A DNA stretch of 64,000 bases from Idiomarina sp. A28L (lineage in GTDB: Bacteria > Pseudomonadota > Gammaproteobacteria > Enterobacterales > Alteromonadaceae), in the NCBI RefSeq assembly GCF_000218785.1, contig NZ_AFPO01000020.1, positions 124,001 through 188,000 of the forward strand, written 5' to 3'. This document shows, piece after piece, positions 45,048 through 54,331 of this stretch; position 1 is the stretch's first letter; every line of letters begins with the position of its first letter. The translations under genes were made by a program, and so were the position numbers. The notes under the pieces are model-generated. The model saw nothing but the letters and a program-made list of their open reading frames with translations, made no database searches and had not been told where the DNA came from.

Positions 45048-46715
45048 CTAATCAGCGATTTTCGCCCAACTATCGCGCAAATCAACGGTACGATTAAAAA
45101 CTAACTTTTCGGCGCTGGAATCTTTGCTATCTAAGCAAAAATACCCCATGCGCTCAAACTGGAAGCCCTGCTCCGGTTCGGCTTTTGCTAGTGAAGGCTC
45201 TACAAAGCCATTCATCACAATTAGCGAATCTGGATTTAGCGCTTCATCAAGTGTTTCCGCAGCACCCGGATTTGGAATGCTAAACAAGCGATCGTACAAG
45301 CGAATTTCAGCTGGAACACCATGCTCTGCCGATACCCAATGAATAACGCCTTTTACTTTACGACCATCAGCAGGATCTACACCCAGAGTTTCAGGATCGT
45401 AACTACAGAAGATAGTTGTTATTTCACCATTCGCATCTTTTTCTACACGCTCAGCTTTAATCACATAAGCATTACGCAAGCGTACTTCTTTTCCTAACAC
45501 CAAGCGCTTAAATTTCTTATTCGCTTCTTCGCGGAAATCTTCACGCTCAATATACAGCTCACGAGTAAATGGAACATCGCGCGTACCCATCGCATCATTA
45601 TTCGGGTGATTTGGCGATTGCAGCGTTTCCGTACTGCCTTCAGCAAAGTTCTCAATCACTACTTTTACCGGATCTAAAACGGCTAACGAGCGCGGTGCAT
45701 TTTCGTTTAAATCATCACGAATACACGATTCTAAAATACCCATCTCAACCATGTTATCCATTTTGGTAACACCAATGCGATGCGCAAACTCACGAATAGA
45801 GCCCGGCGTATAGCCACGGCGGCGTAAGCCGGCAATCGTAGGCATACGCGGGTCGTCCCAGCCACTCACGTAGTTATCGGTAACCAACAAGTTGAGCTTA
45901 CGCTTACTCATTACCGTGTATTCCAAATTTAATCGCGAAAACTCAATCTGCTGCGGGTGACAAGGAATGCTGATGTTATCGAGTACCCAATCATACAAAC
46001 GGCGGTTATCTTGGAACTCTAAGGTGCAAAGCGAATGGGTAATGCCTTCAAGGGCATCCGAAATACAGTGGGTAAAATCGTACATCGGGTAAACACACCA
46101 TTTATCAGCGGTTTGGTGATGGTGTACATGACGAATACGATAAATAATTGGGTCGCGCATACACATAAACGGCGATGCCATATCAATTTTAGCCCTTAGT
46201 GAACAATGGCCTTCTGGATATTCACCGGCTGTCATTTTGGCAAATTCCGCTAGGTTTTCCGCCACCGAAGTATCACGGTATGGGCTGTTTTTACCCGGTT
46301 CTTTTAACGTGCCACGCAGTTCACGAATAACTTCCTGCGGTGAGAAATCAACATAGGCCAAGCCCTTTTCGATAAGCTCAACAGCAAAACCATGCAAGGC
46401 ATCGAAATAATCTGAAGAATACCGTTCTTTCCCTTCCCACTCGTAACCTAACCAACGCACATCAGCTTTGATCGCACTCACATATTCCATGCTTTCTTTT
46501 AGCGGATTGGTATCATCGAAGCGCAAATTACAGGTACCTTGATAATCACCAGCAATACCGAAGTTTAAAACTATCGATTTAGCATGGCCAATATGCAGAT
46601 AACCATTAGGCTCTGGCGGAAACCGAGTATGCACCATTGTATGCTTACCCGATGCCAAATCTTGATCGATGATCTTACGAATAAAATTGGTTGAGCGAGA
46701 GGCGCTTTCGGCCAT
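45048..46715 (-). CDS. glnS: Glutaminyl-tRNA synthetase
   Basis: 555 residues, near the 554 of E. coli Gln[20 protein letters not shown] carries the HIGH motif, the class I KMSKS-like motif is VMSKRKL, and DASLRAK-type and [20 protein letters not shown] segments match. The C-terminal anticodon-binding barrels are complete. It is separated by a 115-bp gap from the pxp genes upstream. Confidence 0.98.
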   Translation of the reverse strand: MAESASRSTNFIRKIIDQDLASGKHTMVHTRFPPEPNGYLHIGHAKSIVLNFGIAGDYQGTCNLRFDDTNPLKESMEYVSAIKADVRWLGYEWEGKERYSSDYFDALHGFAVELIEKGLAYVDFSPQEVIRELRGTLKEPGKNSPYRDTSVAENLAEFAKMTAGEYPEGHCSLRAKIDMASPFMCMRDPIIYRIRHVHHHQTADKWCVYPMYDFTHCISDALEGITHSLCTLEFQDNRRLYDWVLDNISIPCHPQQIEFSRLNLEYTVMSKRKLNLLVTDNYVSGWDDPRMPTIAGLRRRGYTPGSIREFAHRIGVTKMDNMVEMGILESCIRDDLNENAPRSLAVLDPVKVVIENFAEGSTETLQSPNHPNNDAMGTRDVPFTRELYIEREDFREEANKKFKRLVLGKEVRLRNAYVIKAERVEKDANGEITTIFCSYDPETLGVDPADGRKVKGVIHWVSAEHGVPAEIRLYDRLFSIPNPGAAETLDEALNPDSLIVMNGFVEPSLAKAEPEQGFQFERMGYFCLDSKDSSAEKLVFNRTVDLRDSWAKIAD

Positions 46716-46830
46716 TCAGGTATACTCCAAAAATCTATTGTGCTGAAATTGTGCATTGCCTACTAAGGCGCTCACGAAAAAGCGCTGGCAAGGCATCATA
46801 AAACGCTATGATCGCAATATTATGCGCAGC

Positions 46831-47757
46831 TTACAAGCCGAAAAAACGAAGATATCGGCGCATTTGCTGCTGGCCCTCGGCAAGGCTCATAGGTTGAAAG
46901 CGAATTTTCGCCCCAGGCGTGCACTGCGCTAAGCGAAAACCATCGAGTGGAAGAATATTACCAAGCTTTGGATAGCCGCCAAGGGTTTGCCGATCTTCCA
47001 ACATAATAATCGGTTGGCCATTTGCCGGAACCTGCACTGCACCATAGCTAACCCCCTCAGAAAGAAAGCTTTGCGCTGGGGTTTTAACTTCAGGCCCCTC
47101 TAATCGAGCACCCATGCGATTGCTATTTTGGCTCAAAGTAAATTCACTATGCCAAACCGTTTGCCACGCTTCTTTACCGAATTCGTGTTGTTGATAACCA
47201 GGTATCAAGTGCAACACTAATTCTTGGCTGATTTCCGGTAAATATTGCATCGGTATTTCGCGGCTCAGGGTTTCTTCTTGCAAATGCCCACAAGGCAGTT
47301 CATCGCCGGCTTTTAACGCCGAACCTTTGCCACCCACCCCACCGAGATGATCGCGCTGCACGCTAGAACGGCTGCCCAATACTAGTTTAGTTTGAAAGCC
47401 GCCACTCACTGCAATATAGGCACGAAAACCGTAGCGTGGTGTAGCGAATTTTAAACGATCCCCTTGTCGCACCCAAAAGCTACGCCAAGGTGGTTGTGGC
47501 TCACCGTTTACAGTAAGGTTTAAATCACCCCCAGTAACTGCCACCATGGTTTGGGTCCGCGATTCAAGTTCGAGGCCACCCGCAGTTACTTCAATTACTG
47601 CAGCATCGGGATGATTATCGAGCAAACGATTTGCCCAGCTTGCAGATTTAGCATCTAAAGGGCCACCACGAGTTACGCCAAGGTGCTGGTAACGCAGCCG
47701 CCCGGTATCTTGCAGCAGGCTTAAAATTCCGCCCTTAATTACTCGAAAGCCGGTCAT
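46831..47757 (-). CDS. pxpC: 5-oxoprolinase subunit PxpC
   Basis: 308 residues of the biotin-dependent carboxylase-like family (YbgK). Motifs: LQDTGRLRYQHLGVTRGGPL, VTGGDLNLTVNG, YGFRAYIAVSGG and GVSYGAVQVPANGQPIIMLE. With PxpA and PxpB it hydrolyses 5-oxoproline to glutamate using ATP. Its start overlaps the pxpB stop by four bases. It is the last gene of the operon. Confidence 0.94.
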   Translation of the reverse strand: MTGFRVIKGGILSLLQDTGRLRYQHLGVTRGGPLDAKSASWANRLLDNHPDAAVIEVTAGGLELESRTQTMVAVTGGDLNLTVNGEPQPPWRSFWVRQGDRLKFATPRYGFRAYIAVSGGFQTKLVLGSRSSVQRDHLGGVGGKGSALKAGDELPCGHLQEETLSREIPMQYLPEISQELVLHLIPGYQQHEFGKEAWQTVWHSEFTLSQNSNRMGARLEGPEVKTPAQSFLSEGVSYGAVQVPANGQPIIMLEDRQTLGGYPKLGNILPLDGFRLAQCTPGAKIRFQPMSLAEGQQQMRRYLRFFGL

Positions 47758-48581
47758 GCTGAACCTCCCTGCTCTGCTTCATATTGCAACCTAGCCTTTT
47801 CATATTCGGTTTTCGACATTGGTTTGAAGCGAATACGATCCCCAACCTGCACAGGCGTTAGTGGCAGTGTTTTCTTTGCTGTGGAAGCAGCTTCAGCACT
47901 ACCTTCAGGGTTAAACCAAACAAAGGGGCTAAAGCCTAATATGTTCCATCCACCGGGTGATTCTTGCGGATAAACAGCAGTTTGCCCCTCAGCAATACCT
48001 ACGCTGCCCGCTGCAATGCCTTTCCGCGGATTCGCTAACCGTGGAAGTTGAATACGCTCATCAAGGGCGCCCAAATAAGCAAAGCCAGGCGCAAACCCTA
48101 GCGCATACACTTGATAATCGCGGCCACTATGAATGGCTATCACTTCATCGCGCGTTAACCCGGATATTTCACAAATTTTTGCCATATCATTTTCGGCCGC
48201 GCTATCGCTTTCTTCGTAATAGTAAACCGGAACCTCTACCAATTTACCCGGTGCTTCTGCATCAGCCGACCAAGGGCTGCATAGCCAAGGTGTGTTTTCG
48301 GCAATAGTATCGAGCGCTTGTTCTAAATCATAAGTACGCACAGCTCTTGGCTCGTAATACACCAATAGGCTGGCATACGAAGGTACTACTTCGTAAACCA
48401 CTTCACCAAGCTCGGCAATAATGGCAGCTCGAATACTCGCTAAAAACCCAGGCATACATGGGTCGAGTTTTTGCCCAAACTGCATTAACAATGCATCAAT
48501 GCCGGCATTCACAAAAGTGGGCTGCGGACGCTTCGGCGCTTGCTCGCTTTCCGAACTTATTGGTTGCGTTGCATTATTCAT
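47754..48581 (-). CDS. pxpB: 5-oxoprolinase subunit PxpB
   Basis: 275 residues; E. coli YbgJ has about 218, and the extra length includes a hydrophilic N-terminal stretch before FVNAGIDALLMQFG and a C-terminal tail. Cyclophilin-like family features: VVPSYASLLVYYEP, YALGFAPGFAYLGALDERI, LPRLANPRKGIAAGSVGIAE and YPQESPGGWNILG. It overlaps pxpA and pxpC by four bases each. Confidence 0.93.
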   Translation of the reverse strand: MNNATQPISSESEQAPKRPQPTFVNAGIDALLMQFGQKLDPCMPGFLASIRAAIIAELGEVVYEVVPSYASLLVYYEPRAVRTYDLEQALDTIAENTPWLCSPWSADAEAPGKLVEVPVYYYEESDSAAENDMAKICEISGLTRDEVIAIHSGRDYQVYALGFAPGFAYLGALDERIQLPRLANPRKGIAAGSVGIAEGQTAVYPQESPGGWNILGFSPFVWFNPEGSAEAASTAKKTLPLTPVQVGDRIRFKPMSKTEYEKARLQYEAEQGGSA

Positions 48582-49327
48582 GAAAATTCCTTACTTGCAC
48601 GAATAGCTTGCACTGCGGCAAGCGCTTCTGGTGTATCACCATGCACACAGAGCGTATCAACATCTAATTGTATTACCTTACCGGCAAGGCTAGTTACCGA
48701 GCCTGAGCGAGCTAATTGCAGCGCCTGGCTAAGCATAGCCGTTGCATCATGAATTACCGCTCCTGGTTCACTACGAGGCACTAGTGCCCCACTATCGGTG
48801 TAAGCACGATCAGCGAAAGCTTCAAACCAAAGTTTAACGCCAAATTTTGCGGCTAATGCTTGCCAATGTTCAACGTTCTCTTGCGCCAATATTACCAGAG
48901 GCAAACTGCTATCAAACGCTTGAACAGCTCGCAAAATAGCCTTAAAGGTGGCATCGTTTTGCAACATATCGTGGTACAGCGCACCGTGTGGTTTTACATA
49001 AGCAATTTTGCTGTTTTCCGCTCGGCAAAAACCATCAAGAGCGGCTATTTGATAAAGCACCGTAGCTTCTACTTCCGCAGGGCTCAACGCCATTGAACGG
49101 CGGCCAAACCCAAGCAAATCAGGATATGCCGGGTGGGCTCCTACTCTCACCTTGTGTTTTGCAGCCATAGCTACCGTTTTCTGCATAATAAGCGGATCGC
49201 CAGCGTGAAACCCACAGGCTATATTTGCGCAATCAATGAACGGCATTATTTCGGCATCATTACCCATGCGCCAAGGCCCAAGGCCCTCGCCAAGATCACA
49301 ATTGAGGAGTATTCGTTTACTTGCCAT
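48578..49327 (-). CDS. pxpA: 5-oxoprolinase subunit PxpA
   Basis: 249 residues of the LamB/YcsF family. Motifs: LNCDLGEGLGPWRMGNDAEI, CANIACGFHAGDPLIMQKTV, RVGAHPAYPDLLGFGRRSM, VKPHGALYHDML and FADRAYTDSGALVPR. It is the subunit that carries the hydrolytic site. It overlaps the membrane protein gene upstream by 11 bases. Confidence 0.95.
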   Translation of the reverse strand: MASKRILLNCDLGEGLGPWRMGNDAEIMPFIDCANIACGFHAGDPLIMQKTVAMAAKHKVRVGAHPAYPDLLGFGRRSMALSPAEVEATVLYQIAALDGFCRAENSKIAYVKPHGALYHDMLQNDATFKAILRAVQAFDSSLPLVILAQENVEHWQALAAKFGVKLWFEAFADRAYTDSGALVPRSEPGAVIHDATAMLSQALQLARSGSVTSLAGKVIQLDVDTLCVHGDTPEALAAVQAIRASKEFS

Positions 49328-49718
49328 CGCTCTTATTGCCTTTTTGATATTTCTCAGAAAAGCGCACTTGCATCAAGAAGAAAGTATAAATACCAATACC
49401 TAAGGCAGCTATCCACATGGTGGGCCACCCCAGATACCAAAGCCGATGCTCAAAGAAAATCGCTATCGTGCCTACTAAACCGAAAGTGGTAAGTGCTGTA
49501 GCTGCATAAGTTCCATATACGGCGCCTTTTTGCACTGTATCTAGGCGCATTAAACCGGCAATAGTGCCCAAAATAATTCCCCAAGCAATTGGGTTAAACG
49601 CTTGGTACCAATTGAGGCCAGTGTTAGCAATCAAGCCCAATAAATCTTGTGGGTCTGATAATAATAAAATCAATCCAATCGGGGCGGTAACCAAAGCAAT
49701 AATACGTTGTATGTTCAT
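49317..49718 (-). CDS. Membrane protein of unknown function preceding pxpA
   Basis: 133 residues with four hydrophobic segments: near 6-22, 42-60, 69-90 and 96-116. I do not recognise a family. ATG start with no strong binding site visible. Its 3' end overlaps pxpA by 11 bases, so it is translationally linked to the 5-oxoprolinase genes and could assist transport of pyroglutamate or be a bystander. The position is the only functional hint. Confidence 0.75.
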   Translation of the reverse strand: MNIQRIIALVTAPIGLILLLSDPQDLLGLIANTGLNWYQAFNPIAWGIILGTIAGLMRLDTVQKGAVYGTYAATALTTFGLVGTIAIFFEHRLWYLGWPTMWIAALGIGIYTFFLMQVRFSEKYQKGNKSDGK

Positions 49719-49863
49719 TTTTAATCCATACTGTTAAACCTAAGCATTGATAATGCCAGATACGCAATTAGAAACAAACCAGACCATGGTAGGGGGAGGC
49801 TGATTGATCTGCGAATTCGGCACCCAAAGCGGGAATTTTCGCGTTAACATCAGCCCTAAACTG

Positions 49864-49899
49864 AAAAGCGCCAACATCGTTCATATGTTGGCACTTTTT
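49864..49899 (-). terminator. Terminator after the alpha/beta hydrolase gene
   Basis: GCCAACAT/ATGTTGGC stem extended by A- and T-rich flanks, 30 bases past the stop codon at 49931 on the minus strand. T-run is short on that strand. Confidence 0.65.
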
Positions 49900-49930
49900 A
49901 TTTTGCGGTTTTCTTTGTGCTAATGAACAT

Positions 49931-50869
49931 TCATTGTACGCTTCGAAGAAACTCGAAAATACGCTGATTCACCAATTCAGCCCGTTCTAAATGCGGCGTA
50001 TGCCCTGCACCTTCAACGGTTAAGAAATCAACCACGTTAGCATCAGCCAACACACCTTCCGAGTAACTGTAAGGCACAACCGCATCTTGTGTTCCCCAAA
50101 TTAATTGGATTGGTTGGTTATTTTCCCGGGTTTGCCGATAATATTGCGGGTGGTTTTCGGTAGTAAACGCATAAAACGAGGAAGTTAACGCTTGCGTGAA
50201 TCCTCGAAACGTAAGCTGCGCACTGTAAGCCTTTTTCATCGCTTCGGAATCTTGTGCAAGCAGGTATGGCGCTTCGAAGCTTTGTTGAATAGTAGGCACA
50301 TAAAACCCAGAAAGCATGTAATAGCCAATTCGTTCAGGCATCGGCGGCGGCTGTAACGGCTGATGCAGCGGTGCAATCAAAATGTTTGCCGCTACTCGTT
50401 CCGGGTGGTTTGCTGCAGTACGCATCACTATCGCCCCGCCCATGGAAAGCCCAGCTAACACCACCGGCTGCTGAATATCTAAAGCATCTAAGAGCTCAAC
50501 CAGCTGCGCTTCAAACACTTGGCCGTTGTATTGCACACGAGGCCTATCAGAGTATCCGCGGCCAAGAAGGTCGTAACGCAATACGCGGTAGCCGGCATCG
50601 CGCAACGCGCGATATGTACCGCCCCAAACTTCCATAGGGATACTAAAACCATGAACCAATACAACCACTGGCCCATCTGCAGGGCCACTTAATTCATAGT
50701 GAGTAAAACCTGAGCTCAGCTCTACAAATTGCCCTGGTGCCTCTGCACGAGTTTCTGGGTTTAAGCGTTTTGATTCTACAAAATTCTGCTGATGGGAAAT
50801 AAATACATAGCCTAATATCGCCAGTAACAGCACTACCAATGCAATACCGAACCACTTCAAAACTCTCAT
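49931..50869 (-). CDS. Alpha/beta hydrolase with N-terminal membrane anchor
   Basis: 312 residues. A hydrophobic N-terminal segment (about 7-24) suggests a membrane anchor or signal. Catalytic features: VVLVHGFSIPMEVWGGTYRA, nucleophile VVLAGLSMGGAIVMRTA, acid in IWGTQDAVVPYS, His in EGAGHTPHLERAE. No specific substrate can be given. It lies 72 bp after the PhzF gene on the same strand. Confidence 0.86.
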   Translation of the reverse strand: MRVLKWFGIALVVLLLAILGYVFISHQQNFVESKRLNPETRAEAPGQFVELSSGFTHYELSGPADGPVVVLVHGFSIPMEVWGGTYRALRDAGYRVLRYDLLGRGYSDRPRVQYNGQVFEAQLVELLDALDIQQPVVLAGLSMGGAIVMRTAANHPERVAANILIAPLHQPLQPPPMPERIGYYMLSGFYVPTIQQSFEAPYLLAQDSEAMKKAYSAQLTFRGFTQALTSSFYAFTTENHPQYYRQTRENNQPIQLIWGTQDAVVPYSYSEGVLADANVVDFLTVEGAGHTPHLERAELVNQRIFEFLRSVQ

Positions 50870-50941
50870 TATTCATTCCTTTAATGTAAGGCTCTAGTGG
50901 CCTAAACGCGAATACTTGGCAATCCATTTCAATACTAGAAA

Positions 50942-51742
50942 CTAACTGATAGTAATCATACCTTGCATATAATCAGCAGCTTGGCCTGTTAGCACAACGC
51001 GGCCACTACCCTCTGCATTGGCAATAACCTCACAACGAACAATGCCGCCTCGCGTTGATAGTTGTGCCGCAACGAGTTTCTCTTTACCCAACTTTTGCGC
51101 CCAAAATGGAGCGAGCTCACAATGCGCGGAACCAGTTACCGGATCTTCGTTCACTCGAAGCTTTGGAAAAAAGCAACGGCTCACAAAATCGTGAGTATCA
51201 CCCGGCGCAGTTACTAATACACCGCGGCCGTCGAGCTGCGCTAAAAGCGTGAAATCAGGCTTTAGGGCCGCTACTTCTGCTTCAGAATCAAGCTCTACAA
51301 CGTAATCATAAGCTGCGAACACTTTTGCACTCTCTAGGCCCAACCCACTAAGTAAAGCCTCTGGAATACTGCTTACAGGCTCAGGCATTGAAGCAGGAAA
51401 GTTCATACTCAAACCATATTCGCTTTGTTGCACACGCAATTCGCCGCTACGGGTGCGGAATACTAATTCAGGCTTGTTGTAATTCAAGTGTTTAAACAAT
51501 ACATGTGCGGTAGCTAAGGTAGCGTGGCCACACAAATCCACTTCTGCTTCAGGTGTGAACCAGCGCAAATGAAAAGCAGCGCCTTCAGCTATGAAGAACG
51601 CTGTTTCTGAAAGGTTATTTTCTTCGGCTATTTTCTGTAGCAAGGAATCTTCCGGCCAACCACCAAGCGGACAAACCGCGGCAGGATTTCCACCAAATAC
51701 GTGGTCGGTAAACGCATCCACTTGGTATAGTTTTACTTCCAT
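50942..51742 (-). CDS. PhzF-family isomerase/epimerase
   Basis: 266 residues. VDAFTDHVFGGNPAAVCPL starts the fold; ENNLSETAFFI carries the catalytic Glu; RWFTPEAEVDLCGHATLATAH and FPKLRVNEDPVTGSAHCELAPFW are hallmarks of both halves. PhzF proteins isomerise in phenazine synthesis, but most homologues act on other small acids. No phenazine genes are near. It is separated by 24 bp from the SDR gene. Confidence 0.92.
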   Translation of the reverse strand: MEVKLYQVDAFTDHVFGGNPAAVCPLGGWPEDSLLQKIAEENNLSETAFFIAEGAAFHLRWFTPEAEVDLCGHATLATAHVLFKHLNYNKPELVFRTRSGELRVQQSEYGLSMNFPASMPEPVSSIPEALLSGLGLESAKVFAAYDYVVELDSEAEVAALKPDFTLLAQLDGRGVLVTAPGDTHDFVSRCFFPKLRVNEDPVTGSAHCELAPFWAQKLGKEKLVAAQLSTRGGIVRCEVIANAEGSGRVVLTGQAADYMQGMITIS

Positions 51743-51766
51743 AATATCCTCGCAAAAATCAACCTA

Positions 51767-52519
51767 CTACCCCATTTTCATCACGATTCTTAAGGGTAAA
51801 CGTTTAATTAAAAATGCTAACACATTCCATGGCCAGCCCGGGCAGTAAGCCGTTTTCTTTTCTTTTTCAATTGCTTGAACCATAGATTTAACACCGGGCA
51901 CAGTATCGCACATAAATGGCGTATTTTTTACTTTCTCATTTATTTCCGAGCGAATAAAGCCGGGCATAATGCAGCTTACTGCAATGGGTGTGCCGCTGCG
52001 TAACATATCAGCGCGAATACCTTCGGTTAAGTTTACTAACGCGGCTTTACTTGCTGCATAAGCACCAAGCGCTCGCGGCATTCCTCGTAGTGCACTTACC
52101 GAGGAGATGGTTACTAAATGGCCATTGTTTTGCGCGCGGAAAATTTCTAAAGCAGCTTCACACTGCGCCAATGCGGCAATAAAGTTGGTTTCTGCAGTTA
52201 GCTTATTATATTTGAATAAACCGGTGCCTAGGGAACCACCCTTGCCCATACCCGCATTTACAATCACGCGATCGAGGCCACCGAACTCATCTTTAAACTC
52301 ATTAAACACCCGAAAAACTGCATCGTGATCATTCACATCGAGGGCTTTTAAACTTACTTTTACCTTTGGGTATTTTTCTGCGATTTCAGTTTTTAGCGCT
52401 TCCAAACGCTCTACTCGGCGCGCACAGAGCGCTAAATCATGGCCTTTAGCAGCAAATTGCCGCGCCATTTCTTCGCCTAGCCCAGAGCTAGCGCCAGTAA
52501 TTAAAATACGTTTACGCAT
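51767..52519 (-). CDS. Short-chain dehydrogenase/reductase
   Basis: 250 residues. Classical SDR: ILITGASSGLGEEMARQFA (dinucleotide loop), VIVNAGMGKGGSLG, the Ser in TISSVSALRG and YAASKAALVNLTEGIRADM (YxxxK). The Arg-Arg after the second strand (LCARRVERL) favours NADP. The C-terminal end is hydrophobic. It lies 44 bp downstream of the histidine phosphatase gene, so it may act on the same pathway. Confidence 0.88.
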   Translation of the reverse strand: MRKRILITGASSGLGEEMARQFAAKGHDLALCARRVERLEALKTEIAEKYPKVKVSLKALDVNDHDAVFRVFNEFKDEFGGLDRVIVNAGMGKGGSLGTGLFKYNKLTAETNFIAALAQCEAALEIFRAQNNGHLVTISSVSALRGMPRALGAYAASKAALVNLTEGIRADMLRSGTPIAVSCIMPGFIRSEINEKVKNTPFMCDTVPGVKSMVQAIEKEKKTAYCPGWPWNVLAFLIKRLPLRIVMKMG

Positions 52520-52563
52520 ATTCTTCTTTTCCTAATGGTTTTATCGCTCCGCTCAAAGTAGCG

Positions 52564-53256
52564 TTAGCGATAACTTAATAAGTGTTTATAGCGACCTGTA
52601 ACATGGTGATGCTCGTTTAAACTCAATAAACGCGGTGCTTGTTCCGGTTTATAAAGAAATCGGCTCACGCCCGAATTTACCAACCGTGCATTAATTTCCA
52701 TCATTTGCGCCGATGGCATTCCCAAACTCCCCATAGTAGTCAGGGCGATGGGGCCACCTGAGGTAATAACCGCTATGCGTTTGTGTTCGGCTAATTCAGC
52801 TAAACTTTGCCATGCTAGCTCTACACGCGCTACGAAATGCTGCCAAGGCTCTTGATAATCCCCATCGTAGGCACCCGATTGCCAGCGTGATACTGCTTTC
52901 ATAAACAGCGCTAAAACCTCTGTTTCACTGATATTCGGCTTGCCATCGCTGGCAAATAACGCCCGTAATTCTGGCGCATCGTGTGCTAGCGCTCGCATTA
53001 CCGCGCGGTGATCAAACTCGTTCCATTGCGCCTGCTCCACCACTTCTAAAGGTTTCGTGTAACCTTGTAAAAATGCCTCAGCACTTTGCTTATGGCGCTT
53101 TAGGCCCCCACGCACCAATATATCGAAGCTTTCTTCTTGGTCATGCAGCATCGAACCTAAATGAGTAAGCTGCTCAAAGCCCAATGGTGAAAGCTGATCG
53201 TAATCAGCTGCTCCAAATGAAGCTTGGCCATGGCGAATTAAGGTAACTAACGCCAT
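52564..53256 (-). CDS. Histidine phosphatase family protein
   Basis: 230 residues. TLIRHGQASFGAADYDQLSP (RHG motif) near the N-terminus and the later His in ITSGGPIA (here GG rather than the usual GH, see findings). It starts one base after the stop of the phosphotransferase gene, so the two are co-translated. The tight coupling with a kinase and an acyl-CoA dehydrogenase suggests it dephosphorylates a pathway intermediate or recycles a stalled product. Confidence 0.85.
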   Translation of the reverse strand: MALVTLIRHGQASFGAADYDQLSPLGFEQLTHLGSMLHDQEESFDILVRGGLKRHKQSAEAFLQGYTKPLEVVEQAQWNEFDHRAVMRALAHDAPELRALFASDGKPNISETEVLALFMKAVSRWQSGAYDGDYQEPWQHFVARVELAWQSLAELAEHKRIAVITSGGPIALTTMGSLGMPSAQMMEINARLVNSGVSRFLYKPEQAPRLLSLNEHHHVTGRYKHLLSYR

Positions 53257-53257
53257 A

Positions 53258-54331
53258 TTAACCTCGCTGCGCCCGCATTAATTTGCGGCAGCGACGGTGC
53301 AAATAATGCACTACGAACCAAAAGTTTTTAAATGCCGGGTTGCGAGTTTGTTTATGGTAATAACGATAATAAATTTGCTGAGCAATAACCGATAAACGAA
53401 ACAAACCAAATACTTGGTAGAACGTCATATCAACCTTACCCAGCCCCATTTCCTCGCAGTAATAATCAATTACTTCATCACGGGTTAGCATACCTTTTAA
53501 ATGCGAGGGTTGCCTGCGTGTAGCTTTCGCCACGCGATCATCATCGGCTTGCACCCAATAAGCTAGTAAGTTGCCAATTTCTACTAATGGATCACCAATA
53601 GTAGCTAGCTCCCAATCCAGCACCGCTAAAATCTCGGTTGGGTTTTCTGGGTTCAACACTAAATTATCAAAACGAAAATCATTATGAGTAACGCATAACA
53701 CTTCTTGCTTCGGCTTATTCGCTTCTAGCCAGCGCATAATTTTTTTACCTGAAGGCACGTTCCACGTTTTTGCTTTACTATAGCGTTGGTTCCAGCCCGA
53801 TACTTGGCGGTCAATATAACCTTCGCCTTTACCAATAGAATCGAGCCCGGCCTCAATGTAGTTTACTTTGTGTAACGCAATGAGTTGGTCGAGCATATTC
53901 GTGCAGAGCTTGCGCACCTGCGCCTCGCTCAGCTCTAACTCCCTCGGCATATTTTTACGCGGAATAATGCCCTCTACCCGCTCCATCACGTAAAAATCAG
54001 TGCCGATTAAGTTGCTATCTTCACAATAACCAACCATGTTTGGCACCACCGCATAATGCTTCTTAAGCATGAGCTGAATATCGTGCTCTCTTTGCATGTT
54101 ATGCGCTGATTTCGCTTTCGTACCTGCTGGTGGGCGGCGGAGAATTAAATCAGCGTTGCTGTACGCCAACCGATACGTCCAGTTTGAAGCCCCACCCGGA
54201 AACTGGGTAAGTTCTGGCTCGCCCTTTATATCTGGGCGTTTAGCTTTAATCCAAGCATCTACCGCAACAACATCAAAAGCTTCCTGCTCTCTTACTGCAA
54301 CGCCGGTATCGATTACTGAACTCTTACTCAT
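53258..54331 (-). CDS. APH-family acyl kinase, ACAD10/11 or LvaA-like
   Basis: 357 residues. FPGGASNWTYRLAYSNADLI is the nucleotide-binding start, LRRPPAG the Lys/Arg strand region, CVTHNDFRFDNLVLNP the catalytic loop (HND) and AVLDWELATIGDP the metal-binding Asp. This matches the kinase domain of ACAD10 and ACAD11 and bacterial LvaA, which phosphorylates the 4-hydroxyl of 4-hydroxyacyl-CoA. It overlaps the acyl-CoA dehydrogenase gene by four bases. Confidence 0.88.
   Translation of the reverse strand: MSKSSVIDTGVAVREQEAFDVVAVDAWIKAKRPDIKGEPELTQFPGGASNWTYRLAYSNADLILRRPPAGTKAKSAHNMQREHDIQLMLKKHYAVVPNMVGYCEDSNLIGTDFYVMERVEGIIPRKNMPRELELSEAQVRKLCTNMLDQLIALHKVNYIEAGLDSIGKGEGYIDRQVSGWNQRYSKAKTWNVPSGKKIMRWLEANKPKQEVLCVTHNDFRFDNLVLNPENPTEILAVLDWELATIGDPLVEIGNLLAYWVQADDDRVAKATRRQPSHLKGMLTRDEVIDYYCEEMGLGKVDMTFYQVFGLFRLSVIAQQIYYRYYHKQTRNPAFKNFWFVVHYLHRRCRKLMRAQRG

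Noticed and set aside
50942-51742. Phenazine biosynthesis from the PhzF protein
   Set aside because: No other phz gene is present; PhzF homologues occur widely without phenazines.
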